Source of the DNA: Lutibacter flavus
Lineage (GTDB): Bacteria; Bacteroidota; Bacteroidia; Flavobacteriales; Flavobacteriaceae
DNA length: 64,000 bases
Reading direction: 5' to 3'
Assembly: GCF_900188355.1 (NCBI RefSeq)
Contig: NZ_FZNX01000002.1
Coordinates: forward strand, 124,001-188,000
Part shown: in pieces, positions 46,901-54,883 of the stretch
Numbering within the stretch: position 1 is the first letter of the stretch
Layout: the number at the start of each line of letters is the position of its first letter
Program-made: the position numbers and the translations under genes
The notes under the pieces: generated by a model
Seen by the model: only the letters and a program-made list of their open reading frames with translations
What the model was told of the DNA's origin: nothing
Databases searched by the model: none

Positions 46901-48430
46901 ATGAACAATGTTAGAGTAAGATTTGCTCCAAGCCCAACTGGACCATTACATATTGGAGGTGTTAGAACAGCCCTTTTTAATTATTTATTTGCAAAAAAAT
47001 ACAACGGAACATTTGTTTTACGTATTGAAGATACGGATCAAACTCGTTATGTGGCAAATGCTGAACAATATATAATAGATGCATTAAACTGGTGTAATAT
47101 TCCTTTTGATGAAGGGCCAAATAAAAATGAAAAATTTGGACCTTATAGACAATCAGAACGTAAAGAATTATACAAACAATACGCTGAAGAGTTAATTGTC
47201 AAAGGAAAAGCTTATTATGCATTTGATACTGCTGAAGAATTAGATTTTCATAGAAAAGATCACGAAGAAAAAGGTAAAACCTTTATTTATAACTGGCATA
47301 ACAGAGCAAAATTGACAAATTCTATTTCTTTATCTGCTGAAGAAGTTGAAAAAAGAATTGCCAATGGAGCCAACTATGTAATCCGTTTTAAAATGTTTCA
47401 ACCAGAAATTGATGGTGAGGATGAAACAATTTCAACTAACGATTTAATTCGTGGAAATGTATCCTTTAAAAAAGAAATTTTAGACGATAAAATTTTATTT
47501 AAAAGTGATGGAATGCCAACGTATCATTTAGCAAATATTGTAGATGATCATTTAATGGAAATTAGCCACGTAATTCGTGGTGAAGAATGGTTGCCTTCTG
47601 TTCCTTTACATATTGCATTGTATAAAGCTTTTGAATGGAAAGCTCCAGAATTTGCGCATTTACCTCTAATTTTAAAACCCGTTGGAAAAGGAAAATTGAG
47701 CAAAAGAGATGGGGATAAATTAGGCTTTCCTGTATTTCCTTTAGAATATAAAAACGAAGAAACCGGAGAAGTTTCAAGAGGTTATAAAGAGGATGGTTAT
47801 TTTGCTGATGCTTTTATTAATATGCTAGCTTTATTAGGTTGGAATCCTGGAACAGAGCAAGAAATTTTTACTTTGGAAGCATTGTGCAAAACATTTAGTT
47901 TGGAGCGCGTAAGTAAAAGTGGTGCAAAATTTAATCCTGATAAAACTAAGTGGTTCAATCAGCAATATATGCTATTGAAATCTGATGAAGAATTGGCAGA
48001 ACTTTACAATTCTTTATTAACTGAAAAAGGCATTTCTGCAGATAAAAAATTCACTACAAAAGTTGTTTCATTAATTAAAGAACGCGCTACATTTGTTTCC
48101 GATTTTTGGGAGTTGAGTAGTTTCTTTTTTGAAACTCCAACTGATTATGATGCAAAAGCTTCAAAGAAAAACTGGAAAGAAGATACTCCGGAATTAATGC
48201 AAGAATTAATTTCAATAATTGAAACTATTGAAGATTTTGATTCTCAGAACATTGAGAATGTGGTTAAAGAATGGATTACTTCTAAAGAAATTGGTTTTGG
48301 AAAAGTAATGCAACCTTTTAGATTAAGCTTAGTTGGAGCAATGAAAGGTCCTCACCTATTTGATATTGCAGAAATGATTGGGAAAGATGAAACCATAAGT
48401 AGAATTAATAAAGCTATTGAAACTTTATAA
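46901..48430 (+). CDS. gltX: Glutamyl-tRNA synthetase
   Basis: 509 aa from the ATG at 46901. A TTG seven codons upstream overlaps the -7 element and is rejected. It is a class I synthetase charging tRNA-Glu: APSPTGPLHIGGVRTALFN holds the HIGH motif (residues 17-20), KLSKRDGD is the KMSKS motif, and the C-terminal helical anticodon domain starts after about residue 330. Length is normal. Whether it also charges tRNA-Gln cannot be told here. Confidence 0.97.
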   Translation: MNNVRVRFAPSPTGPLHIGGVRTALFNYLFAKKYNGTFVLRIEDTDQTRYVANAEQYIIDALNWCNIPFDEGPNKNEKFGPYRQSERKELYKQYAEELIVKGKAYYAFDTAEELDFHRKDHEEKGKTFIYNWHNRAKLTNSISLSAEEVEKRIANGANYVIRFKMFQPEIDGEDETISTNDLIRGNVSFKKEILDDKILFKSDGMPTYHLANIVDDHLMEISHVIRGEEWLPSVPLHIALYKAFEWKAPEFAHLPLILKPVGKGKLSKRDGDKLGFPVFPLEYKNEETGEVSRGYKEDGYFADAFINMLALLGWNPGTEQEIFTLEALCKTFSLERVSKSGAKFNPDKTKWFNQQYMLLKSDEELAELYNSLLTEKGISADKKFTTKVVSLIKERATFVSDFWELSSFFFETPTDYDAKASKKNWKEDTPELMQELISIIETIEDFDSQNIENVVKEWITSKEIGFGKVMQPFRLSLVGAMKGPHLFDIAEMIGKDETISRINKAIETL

Positions 48431-48436
48431 TTTAAT

Positions 48437-48519
48437 TGTCATTCAGAATGAAGTGATAACGAAATGAAGAATCTTAATATTAATTAAATGAAAGATTCTT
48501 CGCTAAGCTCAGAATGACA
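48437..48519. repeat. Dispersed REP-like element with two arms
   Basis: An imperfect hairpin: left arm 48437-48475 (TGTCATTC ... AAGAATCTT) pairs with right arm 48492-48519 (AAGATTCTT ... GAATGACA). The right 27 nt equal 33032-33058 exactly. It sits between the gltX stop and its terminator, the typical place for small non-autonomous repeats. Confidence 0.75.
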
Positions 48520-48531
48520 GTATTTAAATAC

Positions 48532-48560
48532 AAAAAAGGAGCTAATTAGCTCCTTTTTTT
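48532..48560. terminator. Bidirectional terminator between gltX and thioesterase
   Basis: A perfect palindrome around GGAGCTAATTAGCTCC (48538-48553) flanked by A on the left and T on the right, serving both converging genes. Confidence 0.88.
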
Positions 48561-49104
48561 ATATCTCAATTTTTACATTGTAATCTTTTAATACATCTCT
48601 ATACTTTTCAATTTCAAAATTATCAGAGCTAAATTCAATTTTACGCTCATTTCTCATTTTAATATGTTTTATAGAACGCAAAAACCTTCTAACTCCATTA
48701 TTATCTGATATTATTAATCCTGGAACCTTCACTCCTTTTCCATTTTCATCTTTAGCAACCATAGAAAAATACGATGAATTACAGTGCTTAACTTCACCTG
48801 TTCTAATATTTTGAGATTCAACTCTTATACCAACAACCATAGAAGAATTTCCAACATAATTGACTTGTGCGTGCAATGTTAACAACTCACCTACTTCTAT
48901 AGAATTTAAAAAATCTACTCTATTTACAGATGCTGTTACACAATAATTACCAGAAAATTTAGAGGCAGAAGCAAAGGCTGCTTTATCCATTAAAGATAGA
49001 ATAAATCCACCATGAATTTTTCCACTAAAATTAGAATGTGAAGGCAGCATTAACTCTGTTAAAGTAATTTTGGATTCTTCAGGTTTTTTGAAAATTTGAT
49101 CCAT
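48559..49104 (-). CDS. Acyl-CoA thioesterase (hotdog fold)
   Basis: A 181-aa YciA/BACH-like thioesterase hydrolysing fatty acyl-CoA. The hotdog signature is KIHGGFILSLMDKAAFASA, with the helix carrying the catalytic acidic residue, followed by the strand VNRVDFLNSIEVGELLTLHAQV. Single hotdog domain, normal length. It lies 5 bp after a small membrane-anchored protein gene with which it is probably cotranscribed. Chain-length preference is not evident. Confidence 0.9.
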   Translation of the reverse strand: MDQIFKKPEESKITLTELMLPSHSNFSGKIHGGFILSLMDKAAFASASKFSGNYCVTASVNRVDFLNSIEVGELLTLHAQVNYVGNSSMVVGIRVESQNIRTGEVKHCNSSYFSMVAKDENGKGVKVPGLIISDNNGVRRFLRSIKHIKMRNERKIEFSSDNFEIEKYRDVLKDYNVKIEI

Positions 49105-49109
49105 AAATA

Positions 49110-49457
49110 CTATTCTGTTTTTTCAACCTTAATTATAAAATATTTGGTATCTCCTAACCAAGGAAATGTGCCAAATCGCTCTTTATATGTTAATTTTACA
49201 TCTTTTCCTTGTAAATCCTGAAGCGATTTAATAACCTCTTTTTCTTTATCTTCAACTGAAAAGGTAAAAATTTGAGCTTCAGAAACACCTTGACTTATTT
49301 CTCCTTCCCAAGTTTTAAACATAATACCCTTATGACTGAATTTAACCAGTTCTCCTGCTCTATAACCTTCGCTGTATGTTATATAGTATATTACCGAAAA
49401 ATAAAGCACCAAACCTAAAACTACAATTCCAATGAAACCAATTAGAAATTTTTTCAT
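49110..49457 (-). CDS. Small membrane-anchored protein of unknown function
   Basis: A 115-aa protein with an N-terminal hydrophobic anchor (about 4-27) followed by a compact soluble domain (EGYRAGELVKFSHKGIMFKTWEGEI, then LKDVKLTYKERFG-like strands, FPWLGDTKYFIIKVE). Close relatives in flavobacterial genomes are sometimes labelled 6-phosphogluconate dehydrogenase, which this is clearly not. It probably faces the periplasm and is cotranscribed with the downstream thioesterase gene. Confidence 0.8.
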   Translation of the reverse strand: MKKFLIGFIGIVVLGLVLYFSVIYYITYSEGYRAGELVKFSHKGIMFKTWEGEISQGVSEAQIFTFSVEDKEKEVIKSLQDLQGKDVKLTYKERFGTFPWLGDTKYFIIKVEKTE

Positions 49458-49527
49458 ATGTTGTTATTAAGTCGGTAAATATAATAAATAAAGCAATGTG
49501 AGTTCTAATTCAAAAAAATCCGCTTCA

Positions 49528-51702
49528 TTATTTCTTAATTGCTGCTAAAATTCGTTCAGGTGTAACTGGAATACGATTTACACGTGCGCCACAAGCATCA
49601 AAAACTGCATTTGCAATAGCACCTCCAACACAAATTATAGCTGGTTCTCCTCCACCTTGCGGCTTCGAATCCATTTTATCTCTAAAAACACATTCTATTT
49701 CAGGAGTTTTTGAAAATTTAGTTATTGTATAATTCTTAAAATTTTTCGACTTTACTTTACCTCCCACAAATTCAACGTCTTCATATAAAGCATATCCTAA
49801 ACCCATAGTTAAACCACCTTCTGTTTGAACAGTTGCTCCATGTGGATTCACTACTTGTCCCATATCCTGAGCACAAACCATTTTTATTGGTGTCACTTCC
49901 CCAGTTGATTTATCAACAAATACTTCTGCTAAAATTGCAACACAAGTTCCTGCATCTTCTCCTAGTGCAATTCCATACCCATGTCCATCTTCTTTTTTCC
50001 GTGTCCAACCAAAAGTTTCAGCAGCTAGTTTTAACGTGACAATCATATCTACATTCTTCAAATTATTTAATCTGAATTCTAAAGGATCAATTCCAGCTGC
50101 TAAAGCAGTAGTGTCTATATGTGATTCTCGGGCAAACGTAGTAGAATTATTTCCTGGAGCTCTCCAGGCACCCGTTCCAAAAGGGTGAACACTTACATTG
50201 TTTAATCTATTTGTATGACTATCTCCCCTTACATTTTTTTCATTAAACATTCTTGTTCGGTTGTTTGGAACATCGTAAAAAAGTTTTGTTCCTCTAGTTC
50301 CTGCACAATAAATATCAAACTCCCATAAATTCAATTTTCCTTTATCATCAACTCCTGATTTAACATTCATTAATGCAGCTGGTCTAAACCTATCATACAT
50401 AAATTCTTCTTTTCTACTCCAAACCAATTGTACTGGTTTTCCACAAGATTTAGCAATTTTAGCTGCTTCAATAGCTTGTTGGTTGTATATTTTACCACCA
50501 AAACCACCACCTAAAAATATTTGTTTGATATGTACATTTTCTAATGGAATATTTAAGGTATTTGCTAATTGCTCACGTGTACCAAAAGGTGTTTGAGATG
50601 AAACCCACATGGTAAGTTTATCCTTTTCAAAATAACAAGTTGCAGCATGTGTTTCAATTGGTGCATGCGCTTTATAACCATCTTGGTACGCAGTTTTTAT
50701 TATTTTTGTTGAAGTTTTATTTCCTATTTCTAAATTTCCAGCTTCTTCATAAACGTTACTATCTTTAATATGTGCTTCTAAATATTGAAAAATACTTTCA
50801 TTATCAGCTCTCGCTTCTGGTGCTTCCCAAGATACTTTTACTTTTTTAGCAGCTTTATTAGCTATTTCAGGATCAGCATGAATAACAGCTACCAAATCTT
50901 CTTCTTCAATTAGTTGAATTCCTTCAAAAGCAGCTAAACCAGATGCATCAACCTTAAGTTTTTTTGAACCATAAACTGCAGGCCTTACCACGGTAGCATA
51001 CACCATGTTTGGTAGTTTAATATCTCCAGAATACATAGCTTTTCCTGTAACTTTATCAACAGCATCGGCACTTATGGTAGGTTTCCCAATAATTTTAAAC
51101 TCTTTTGAAGTTTTAATTGAGGGTTTCTTACTTAAACTTTGAACAATTTTTTTTCCTTTGGTAATTTCAGCAAATGTTGTTTTTATTGTGGTATTGTTTT
51201 TAACAAAAATTACACCTTCTTCAATTGTTAATTCTTCTTTATTTACATTCAATTTTTCAGCCGCCAAATCGATTAAAATTTCACGAGCTTCTGCTGCTGC
51301 AGCACGAATAACAGGATCTGCAAAACGCGTTGTTAAAGAACCCCAGGTTCCGGCATCATAAGGGCATAATTCTGTATCACCCATAATCATATCAACCGAA
51401 GAAATTGGAACTTCTAATTCTTCAGCTAAAACCTGTGCCAAAGAAGTTATTATTCCTTGTCCCATTTCAATTTTACCAGTATAGCAATCTACCCTACCAT
51501 CTTCTTTAACTCTTAAATAAGCATTAAAATTTAATTCATCTGCAGCATCATTTTGCCCCCAACCGTCTAAAAGTGAAAGTTTTCCTAAACAGAAAACAAC
51601 AATAATTCCGCCGCCTAATTTCTTTAAAAATTCACGTCGGTCTAATCGAATAGGTTCATTAACATCGCTAAAATATAATTGGTCTATTTTATTTGGTTTC
51701 AT
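49528..51702 (-). CDS. Molybdenum hydroxylase large subunit (IorB-like, xanthine dehydrogenase family)
   Basis: A 724-aa molybdopterin-binding subunit. The N-terminus carries a Tat-type signal with twin arginine R22-R23 in DRREFLKKLGGG followed by a hydrophobic stretch, so it should be folded with cofactor and exported. Family motifs: KIEMGQGI, ETHAATCYF, LGGGFGGK at the cofactor channel and GEPAIICVGGAIANAVFDA near the end. It overlaps the iron-sulfur subunit gene by 4 bp. It resembles isoquinoline 1-oxidoreductase beta subunits. The true substrate (aldehyde or N-heterocycle) is unknown. No FAD subunit or cytochrome subunit is adjacent. Confidence 0.9.
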   Translation of the reverse strand: MKPNKIDQLYFSDVNEPIRLDRREFLKKLGGGIIVVFCLGKLSLLDGWGQNDAADELNFNAYLRVKEDGRVDCYTGKIEMGQGIITSLAQVLAEELEVPISSVDMIMGDTELCPYDAGTWGSLTTRFADPVIRAAAAEAREILIDLAAEKLNVNKEELTIEEGVIFVKNNTTIKTTFAEITKGKKIVQSLSKKPSIKTSKEFKIIGKPTISADAVDKVTGKAMYSGDIKLPNMVYATVVRPAVYGSKKLKVDASGLAAFEGIQLIEEEDLVAVIHADPEIANKAAKKVKVSWEAPEARADNESIFQYLEAHIKDSNVYEEAGNLEIGNKTSTKIIKTAYQDGYKAHAPIETHAATCYFEKDKLTMWVSSQTPFGTREQLANTLNIPLENVHIKQIFLGGGFGGKIYNQQAIEAAKIAKSCGKPVQLVWSRKEEFMYDRFRPAALMNVKSGVDDKGKLNLWEFDIYCAGTRGTKLFYDVPNNRTRMFNEKNVRGDSHTNRLNNVSVHPFGTGAWRAPGNNSTTFARESHIDTTALAAGIDPLEFRLNNLKNVDMIVTLKLAAETFGWTRKKEDGHGYGIALGEDAGTCVAILAEVFVDKSTGEVTPIKMVCAQDMGQVVNPHGATVQTEGGLTMGLGYALYEDVEFVGGKVKSKNFKNYTITKFSKTPEIECVFRDKMDSKPQGGGEPAIICVGGAIANAVFDACGARVNRIPVTPERILAAIKK

Positions 51703-52181
51703 ATCTTAACTTTTTGGTTCATTTCTTTTGCTGCTAATTGAATTGCATCAATAATTCTATTATAAGAACCACATCTACATAAATTTTCTTCCATACCGTA
51801 AATTATTTCATCGCGTGTTGGAGTTGGGTTTTTGATTAATAAACCAAGAGCATTCATTATCATTCCTGGTGTACAAAATCCACATTGAAGGGCATCCAAG
51901 GTTACAAATGCTTTTTGAATTGGATGCAAAATTTCACCAGAAGCAAGTCCTTCAATGGTAATAATTTCTTTTCCTTCTATATCTTCTACTATAACCATAC
52001 ATGATCTTGTAGCTTCATTATCTATTAAAATAGTACAGGCACCACAATCTCCTAAACCACATCCAAATTTAGTTCCTGTTTTATCCAAATAAGTTCGAAT
52101 TACAGTTAAAAGTGATTCATCTCCATTAACATCAACCGATACATTTTGATCGTTTAGTTTAAAACTAATAGTTTGTTTCAT
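51699..52181 (-). CDS. (2Fe-2S) iron-sulfur subunit of the molybdenum hydroxylase (IorA-like)
   Basis: A 160-aa electron-transfer subunit with a plant-type ferredoxin cluster (C41, C46, C49, C61) and a second all-helical cluster (C100, C103, C135, C137), the full eight cysteines of the family. It has no Tat signal of its own and would be carried out with the large subunit, which is encoded next with an ATGA overlap. TAAATTTG at 52242-52249 is a possible -7 element. Confidence 0.95.
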   Translation of the reverse strand: MKQTISFKLNDQNVSVDVNGDESLLTVIRTYLDKTGTKFGCGLGDCGACTILIDNEATRSCMVIVEDIEGKEIITIEGLASGEILHPIQKAFVTLDALQCGFCTPGMIMNALGLLIKNPTPTRDEIIYGMEENLCRCGSYNRIIDAIQLAAKEMNQKVKI

Positions 52182-52340
52182 ATCTTTTATTCTTAAATTC
52201 TATTAAAATTTAATACTAATTACTCTTATTTTATACTGTAACAAATTTAAGCATAAATTTTTATTTTAAAATTTTTAATTATTAAACAGCTAAACTGTAA
52301 CATTATTAAACTTTCAACTACCTATAAGCTGAACAATGTT

Positions 52341-52371
52341 TTGATTTAGAAATTAAATCATTGTATCTTTA
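52341..52371 (+). promoter_or_regulatory. Promoter of the SPFH-protein gene
   Basis: TTG (52341-52343), 20 nt, TATCTTTA (52364-52371, one mismatch from TAnnTTTG), 32 nt before the ATG at 52404. Confidence 0.5.
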
Positions 52372-52403
52372 AGTCTTACATTAATCTCTAAAAAAAAATT
52401 AAA

Positions 52404-53324
52404 ATGATTGGAACGTATGTTATTCTATTTATTGTTGTAGTTCTTATTGTATCTGGCTTGTTTACAGTAAAACAACAAACAATTGCTATTATAGAACGAT
52501 TTGGTAAATTTCAAAGTACTAGAAGTCCTGGTTTACAACTTAAAGTGCCATTAATTGATAAAGTTGCTGGACGCGTTAGTTTACGAATACAGCAATTAGA
52601 TGTAATTGTAGAAACTAAAACACAAGATGATGTTTTTGTACATTTAAAAATTTCAGTACAGTTTTTAATAAGACCAGATCACGTTTATGATGCTTTTTAC
52701 AAACTTCAAAATCCGCATGAGCAAATTACAGCCTTTATTTTTGATGTTGTACGTGCTGAAGTACCAAAAATGATATTAGATGATGTTTTTGAAAAGAAAG
52801 AAGAAATTGCATTAGCTATACAACGAGATTTAAAACAAGCAATGCTTGATTATGGATACGATATTATAAAAGCATTAGTAACAGATATTGATCCTGATGA
52901 AAATGTAAAAATAGCCATGAACCGTATTAATGCCGCAGATCGTGAAAAAATTGCTGCACAACACGAAGGTGATGCACAACGTATTTTAATTGTTGAAAGA
53001 GCAAAAGCAGAAGCGGAAAGTAAGCGTTTACAAGGTAAAGGTATTGCAGATCAACGAAGAGAAATTGCCCGTGGTTTAGAAGAAAGTGTGGTTGTTTTGA
53101 ATAGAGCTGGTATTAACAGCCAGGAAGCCTCAGCATTAATTATTATTACACAACATTACGATACTTTACAAAGTATTGGATCTGATACTAAATCTAATTT
53201 AATTTTGTTACCAAATAATCCAAATGCAGCAAGTACAATGCTTAATGATATGGTTACCAGTTTGGTTGCTGCAAATAAATTAAACGAATCGACTTTTGAA
53301 GAAACTCAAAAACCTAAAAAATAA
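52404..53324 (+). CDS. SPFH/band 7 (stomatin-like) membrane protein
   Basis: A 306-aa protein with one N-terminal helix (about 3-22), then a band 7 domain (IIERFGKFQSTRSPGLQLKVPLIDKV and VRAEVPKMILDDVFEKKEEIA) and a coiled-coil stretch rich in Ala, Glu and Arg (about 180-225). Such proteins oligomerise into membrane microdomain scaffolds and may modulate proteases or channels. No NfeD or FtsH gene is adjacent. A terminator follows directly. Confidence 0.92.
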   Translation: MIGTYVILFIVVVLIVSGLFTVKQQTIAIIERFGKFQSTRSPGLQLKVPLIDKVAGRVSLRIQQLDVIVETKTQDDVFVHLKISVQFLIRPDHVYDAFYKLQNPHEQITAFIFDVVRAEVPKMILDDVFEKKEEIALAIQRDLKQAMLDYGYDIIKALVTDIDPDENVKIAMNRINAADREKIAAQHEGDAQRILIVERAKAEAESKRLQGKGIADQRREIARGLEESVVVLNRAGINSQEASALIIITQHYDTLQSIGSDTKSNLILLPNNPNAASTMLNDMVTSLVAANKLNESTFEETQKPKK

Positions 53325-53340
53325 TTTAAATTTAAAGCAT

Positions 53341-53372
53341 AAAAAAACCTGTACAAAATGTACAGGTTTTTT
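53341..53372. terminator. Bidirectional terminator between SPFH gene and tatA
   Basis: A 10-bp stem (53346-53355 with 53359-53368, AACCTGTACA) with A run on the left and T run on the right, between converging genes. Confidence 0.85.
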
Positions 53373-53394
53373 TTATGTAATAACAGTTTATGAC

Positions 53395-53589
53395 CTACTT
53401 TTTATCTTCAACTTTTTTATTTTCTTCATCCTCTTCTTTAGTAGCTTTCTTAAATTCTTTAATTCCGCCTCCAAGACCTTTCATTAACTCAGGTAATTTC
53501 TTTCCACCAAACAATAACAAAATTGCAAGACCAATAATTATCCATTGCCAAGGACCAACCATTCCTAAAAATATATGTAATGCATTCAT
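53395..53589 (-). CDS. tatA: Sec-independent protein translocase TatA/TatE
   Basis: A 64-aa pore-forming Tat subunit: a transmembrane helix ([14 protein letters not shown]), the FGGKKLPEL hinge, an amphipathic helix ([17 protein letters not shown]) and a charged tail. Length is at the short end of the family. TATCTTTG on the minus strand at 53609-53616 is a likely -7 element. No tatC is nearby. It is close to a probable Tat substrate, the molybdenum hydroxylase at 49.5 kb. Confidence 0.95.
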   Translation of the reverse strand: MNALHIFLGMVGPWQWIIIGLAILLLFGGKKLPELMKGLGGGIKEFKKATKEEDEENKKVEDKK

Positions 53590-53694
53590 AATTTAAAATT
53601 TTGAGTTACAAAGATAGTAATTAATTAAGAACTAAACTTATCTTTTGTAAAACAGACAATTGTTTAGATTTTCATTAATAAATCAATAAAAGTT

Positions 53695-54369
53695 TTAATT
53701 TCTATCTTTAATTACTCCTCCAATAATTTTTTTAGTTTTAAGCACCTCTGGATTTCCTCTGTAATGGATTGTTCCACCAAAACGTACTATAGCATCTAAT
53801 ATTTCTGAAGCATTAACTTCAGTTCTAGCACCCGATGCAGCAACAACTATAGTTTGTTTACATTTTAGATTATAACCCTCATAAATACCTCCGGTAGTAG
53901 CTTCAATATTCTGATTTTCAGTAACGCCAGATAAATCTATAATTCCACCAGATACTGCTTTCACAGTTAAATGTCTGGTAGCTACAGCAACACTTATTTT
54001 AGCACCTTCCTGAGTTCTAACTTCCAAATGTTGTTGTTTAATTGTTTCATCTGATAAAATAGTTGCGCCCTCATTAGCATCTAAAACATCGATGTTTTCA
54101 TTGTAAAAAAGAATAATTCTTAGGTCTTCAGAAGTAAAACCCTCTGGAAATTTTAAACGAATTTTTAAAACTCCATCTGAATTTTTAACAGTTACATGAT
54201 CTGATTTAGCGCCTGAAATTTCAACTTTAGATTCTTTGGATTTTTGTAATTCAACCGTTAATCCATTAAATACTTTTAAGGTATTAAAATCACCTAAATT
54301 TTTTGAAATTGTTCCTTGTGCAAATGATATTGAACAAGTTAAAAATAATAGTAAAGCTAATTTTTTCAT
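53695..54369 (-). CDS. GIN/DUF2807-domain exported protein
   Basis: A 224-aa protein with signal peptide (ends ISFAQ), followed by a repeated-strand beta-helix typical of head-GIN/DUF2807 proteins: LGDFNTLKVFNGLTVELQKS, then rungs such as DVLDANEGATILSD and LTVKAVSGGIIDLSG. The family is common in Bacteroidota and sometimes called auto-transporter adhesin head. It is probably periplasmic or surface-located. Function unproven. It stands alone. Confidence 0.85.
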   Translation of the reverse strand: MKKLALLLFLTCSISFAQGTISKNLGDFNTLKVFNGLTVELQKSKESKVEISGAKSDHVTVKNSDGVLKIRLKFPEGFTSEDLRIILFYNENIDVLDANEGATILSDETIKQQHLEVRTQEGAKISVAVATRHLTVKAVSGGIIDLSGVTENQNIEATTGGIYEGYNLKCKQTIVVAASGARTEVNASEILDAIVRFGGTIHYRGNPEVLKTKKIIGGVIKDRN

Positions 54370-54470
54370 TTTTGAATAGATTTTTTATTATAACAAACTA
54401 AATAAACAATAATTGTGCCTTTTTAGTTAATTATTTCTCAATCTTTAATCTGCTTTAATTTAGTTTAGAA

Positions 54471-54860
54471 CTATAAGTTAGCTATTACTTTTTTGAGTTT
54501 TTGTTGAATCTCACTTGCGATAGAACCTAAAGCTTCATTTTTAACAGAGCTCATAGATGCAATTGGGTCAACAGCTGATACTTCAATATCTCCATTTTCA
54601 TGTGCTTCGACTATTACATTACAAGGTAAAAAGAGTCCAATTTTATCTTCGCTTTGCAAAGCTTTATAAGCAGCCCGCGGATTGCAAGCACCTAAAATTG
54701 TGTATTTTTTAAAATCTACACCAATTTTATTTTTTAAGGTTTCATCTATACTAATTTGAGTAAGTACTCCAAAACCTTCTTTTTTTAATTCCGCTGTTAC
54801 AAGCTCAATTGCTTCATTGAAGCTTCTATCTTTTAGTATTTTGTTAAAATAATAGCTCAT
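54471..54860 (-). CDS. DUF302-family protein
   Basis: A 129-aa protein with the DUF302 pattern: an N-terminal amphipathic segment (FNEAIELVTAELKKEGFGVLT), the central KKYTILGACNPRAAYKAL with the conserved CNP, and the strand GLFLPCNVIVEAHENG with a second conserved Cys. There is no signal peptide. Function is unknown, with some members linked to metal or sulfur stress. It follows rnr by 23 bp and may be on its transcript. Confidence 0.9.
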   Translation of the reverse strand: MSYYFNKILKDRSFNEAIELVTAELKKEGFGVLTQISIDETLKNKIGVDFKKYTILGACNPRAAYKALQSEDKIGLFLPCNVIVEAHENGDIEVSAVDPIASMSSVKNEALGSIASEIQQKLKKVIANL

Positions 54861-54883
54861 CTGTTTTTTTTATAGAGTATTAA

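Noticed and set aside
49110-49457. 6-phosphogluconate dehydrogenase label for the small anchored protein
   Set aside because: At 115 aa, with a membrane helix and no NADP fold, the label is a transferred misannotation.
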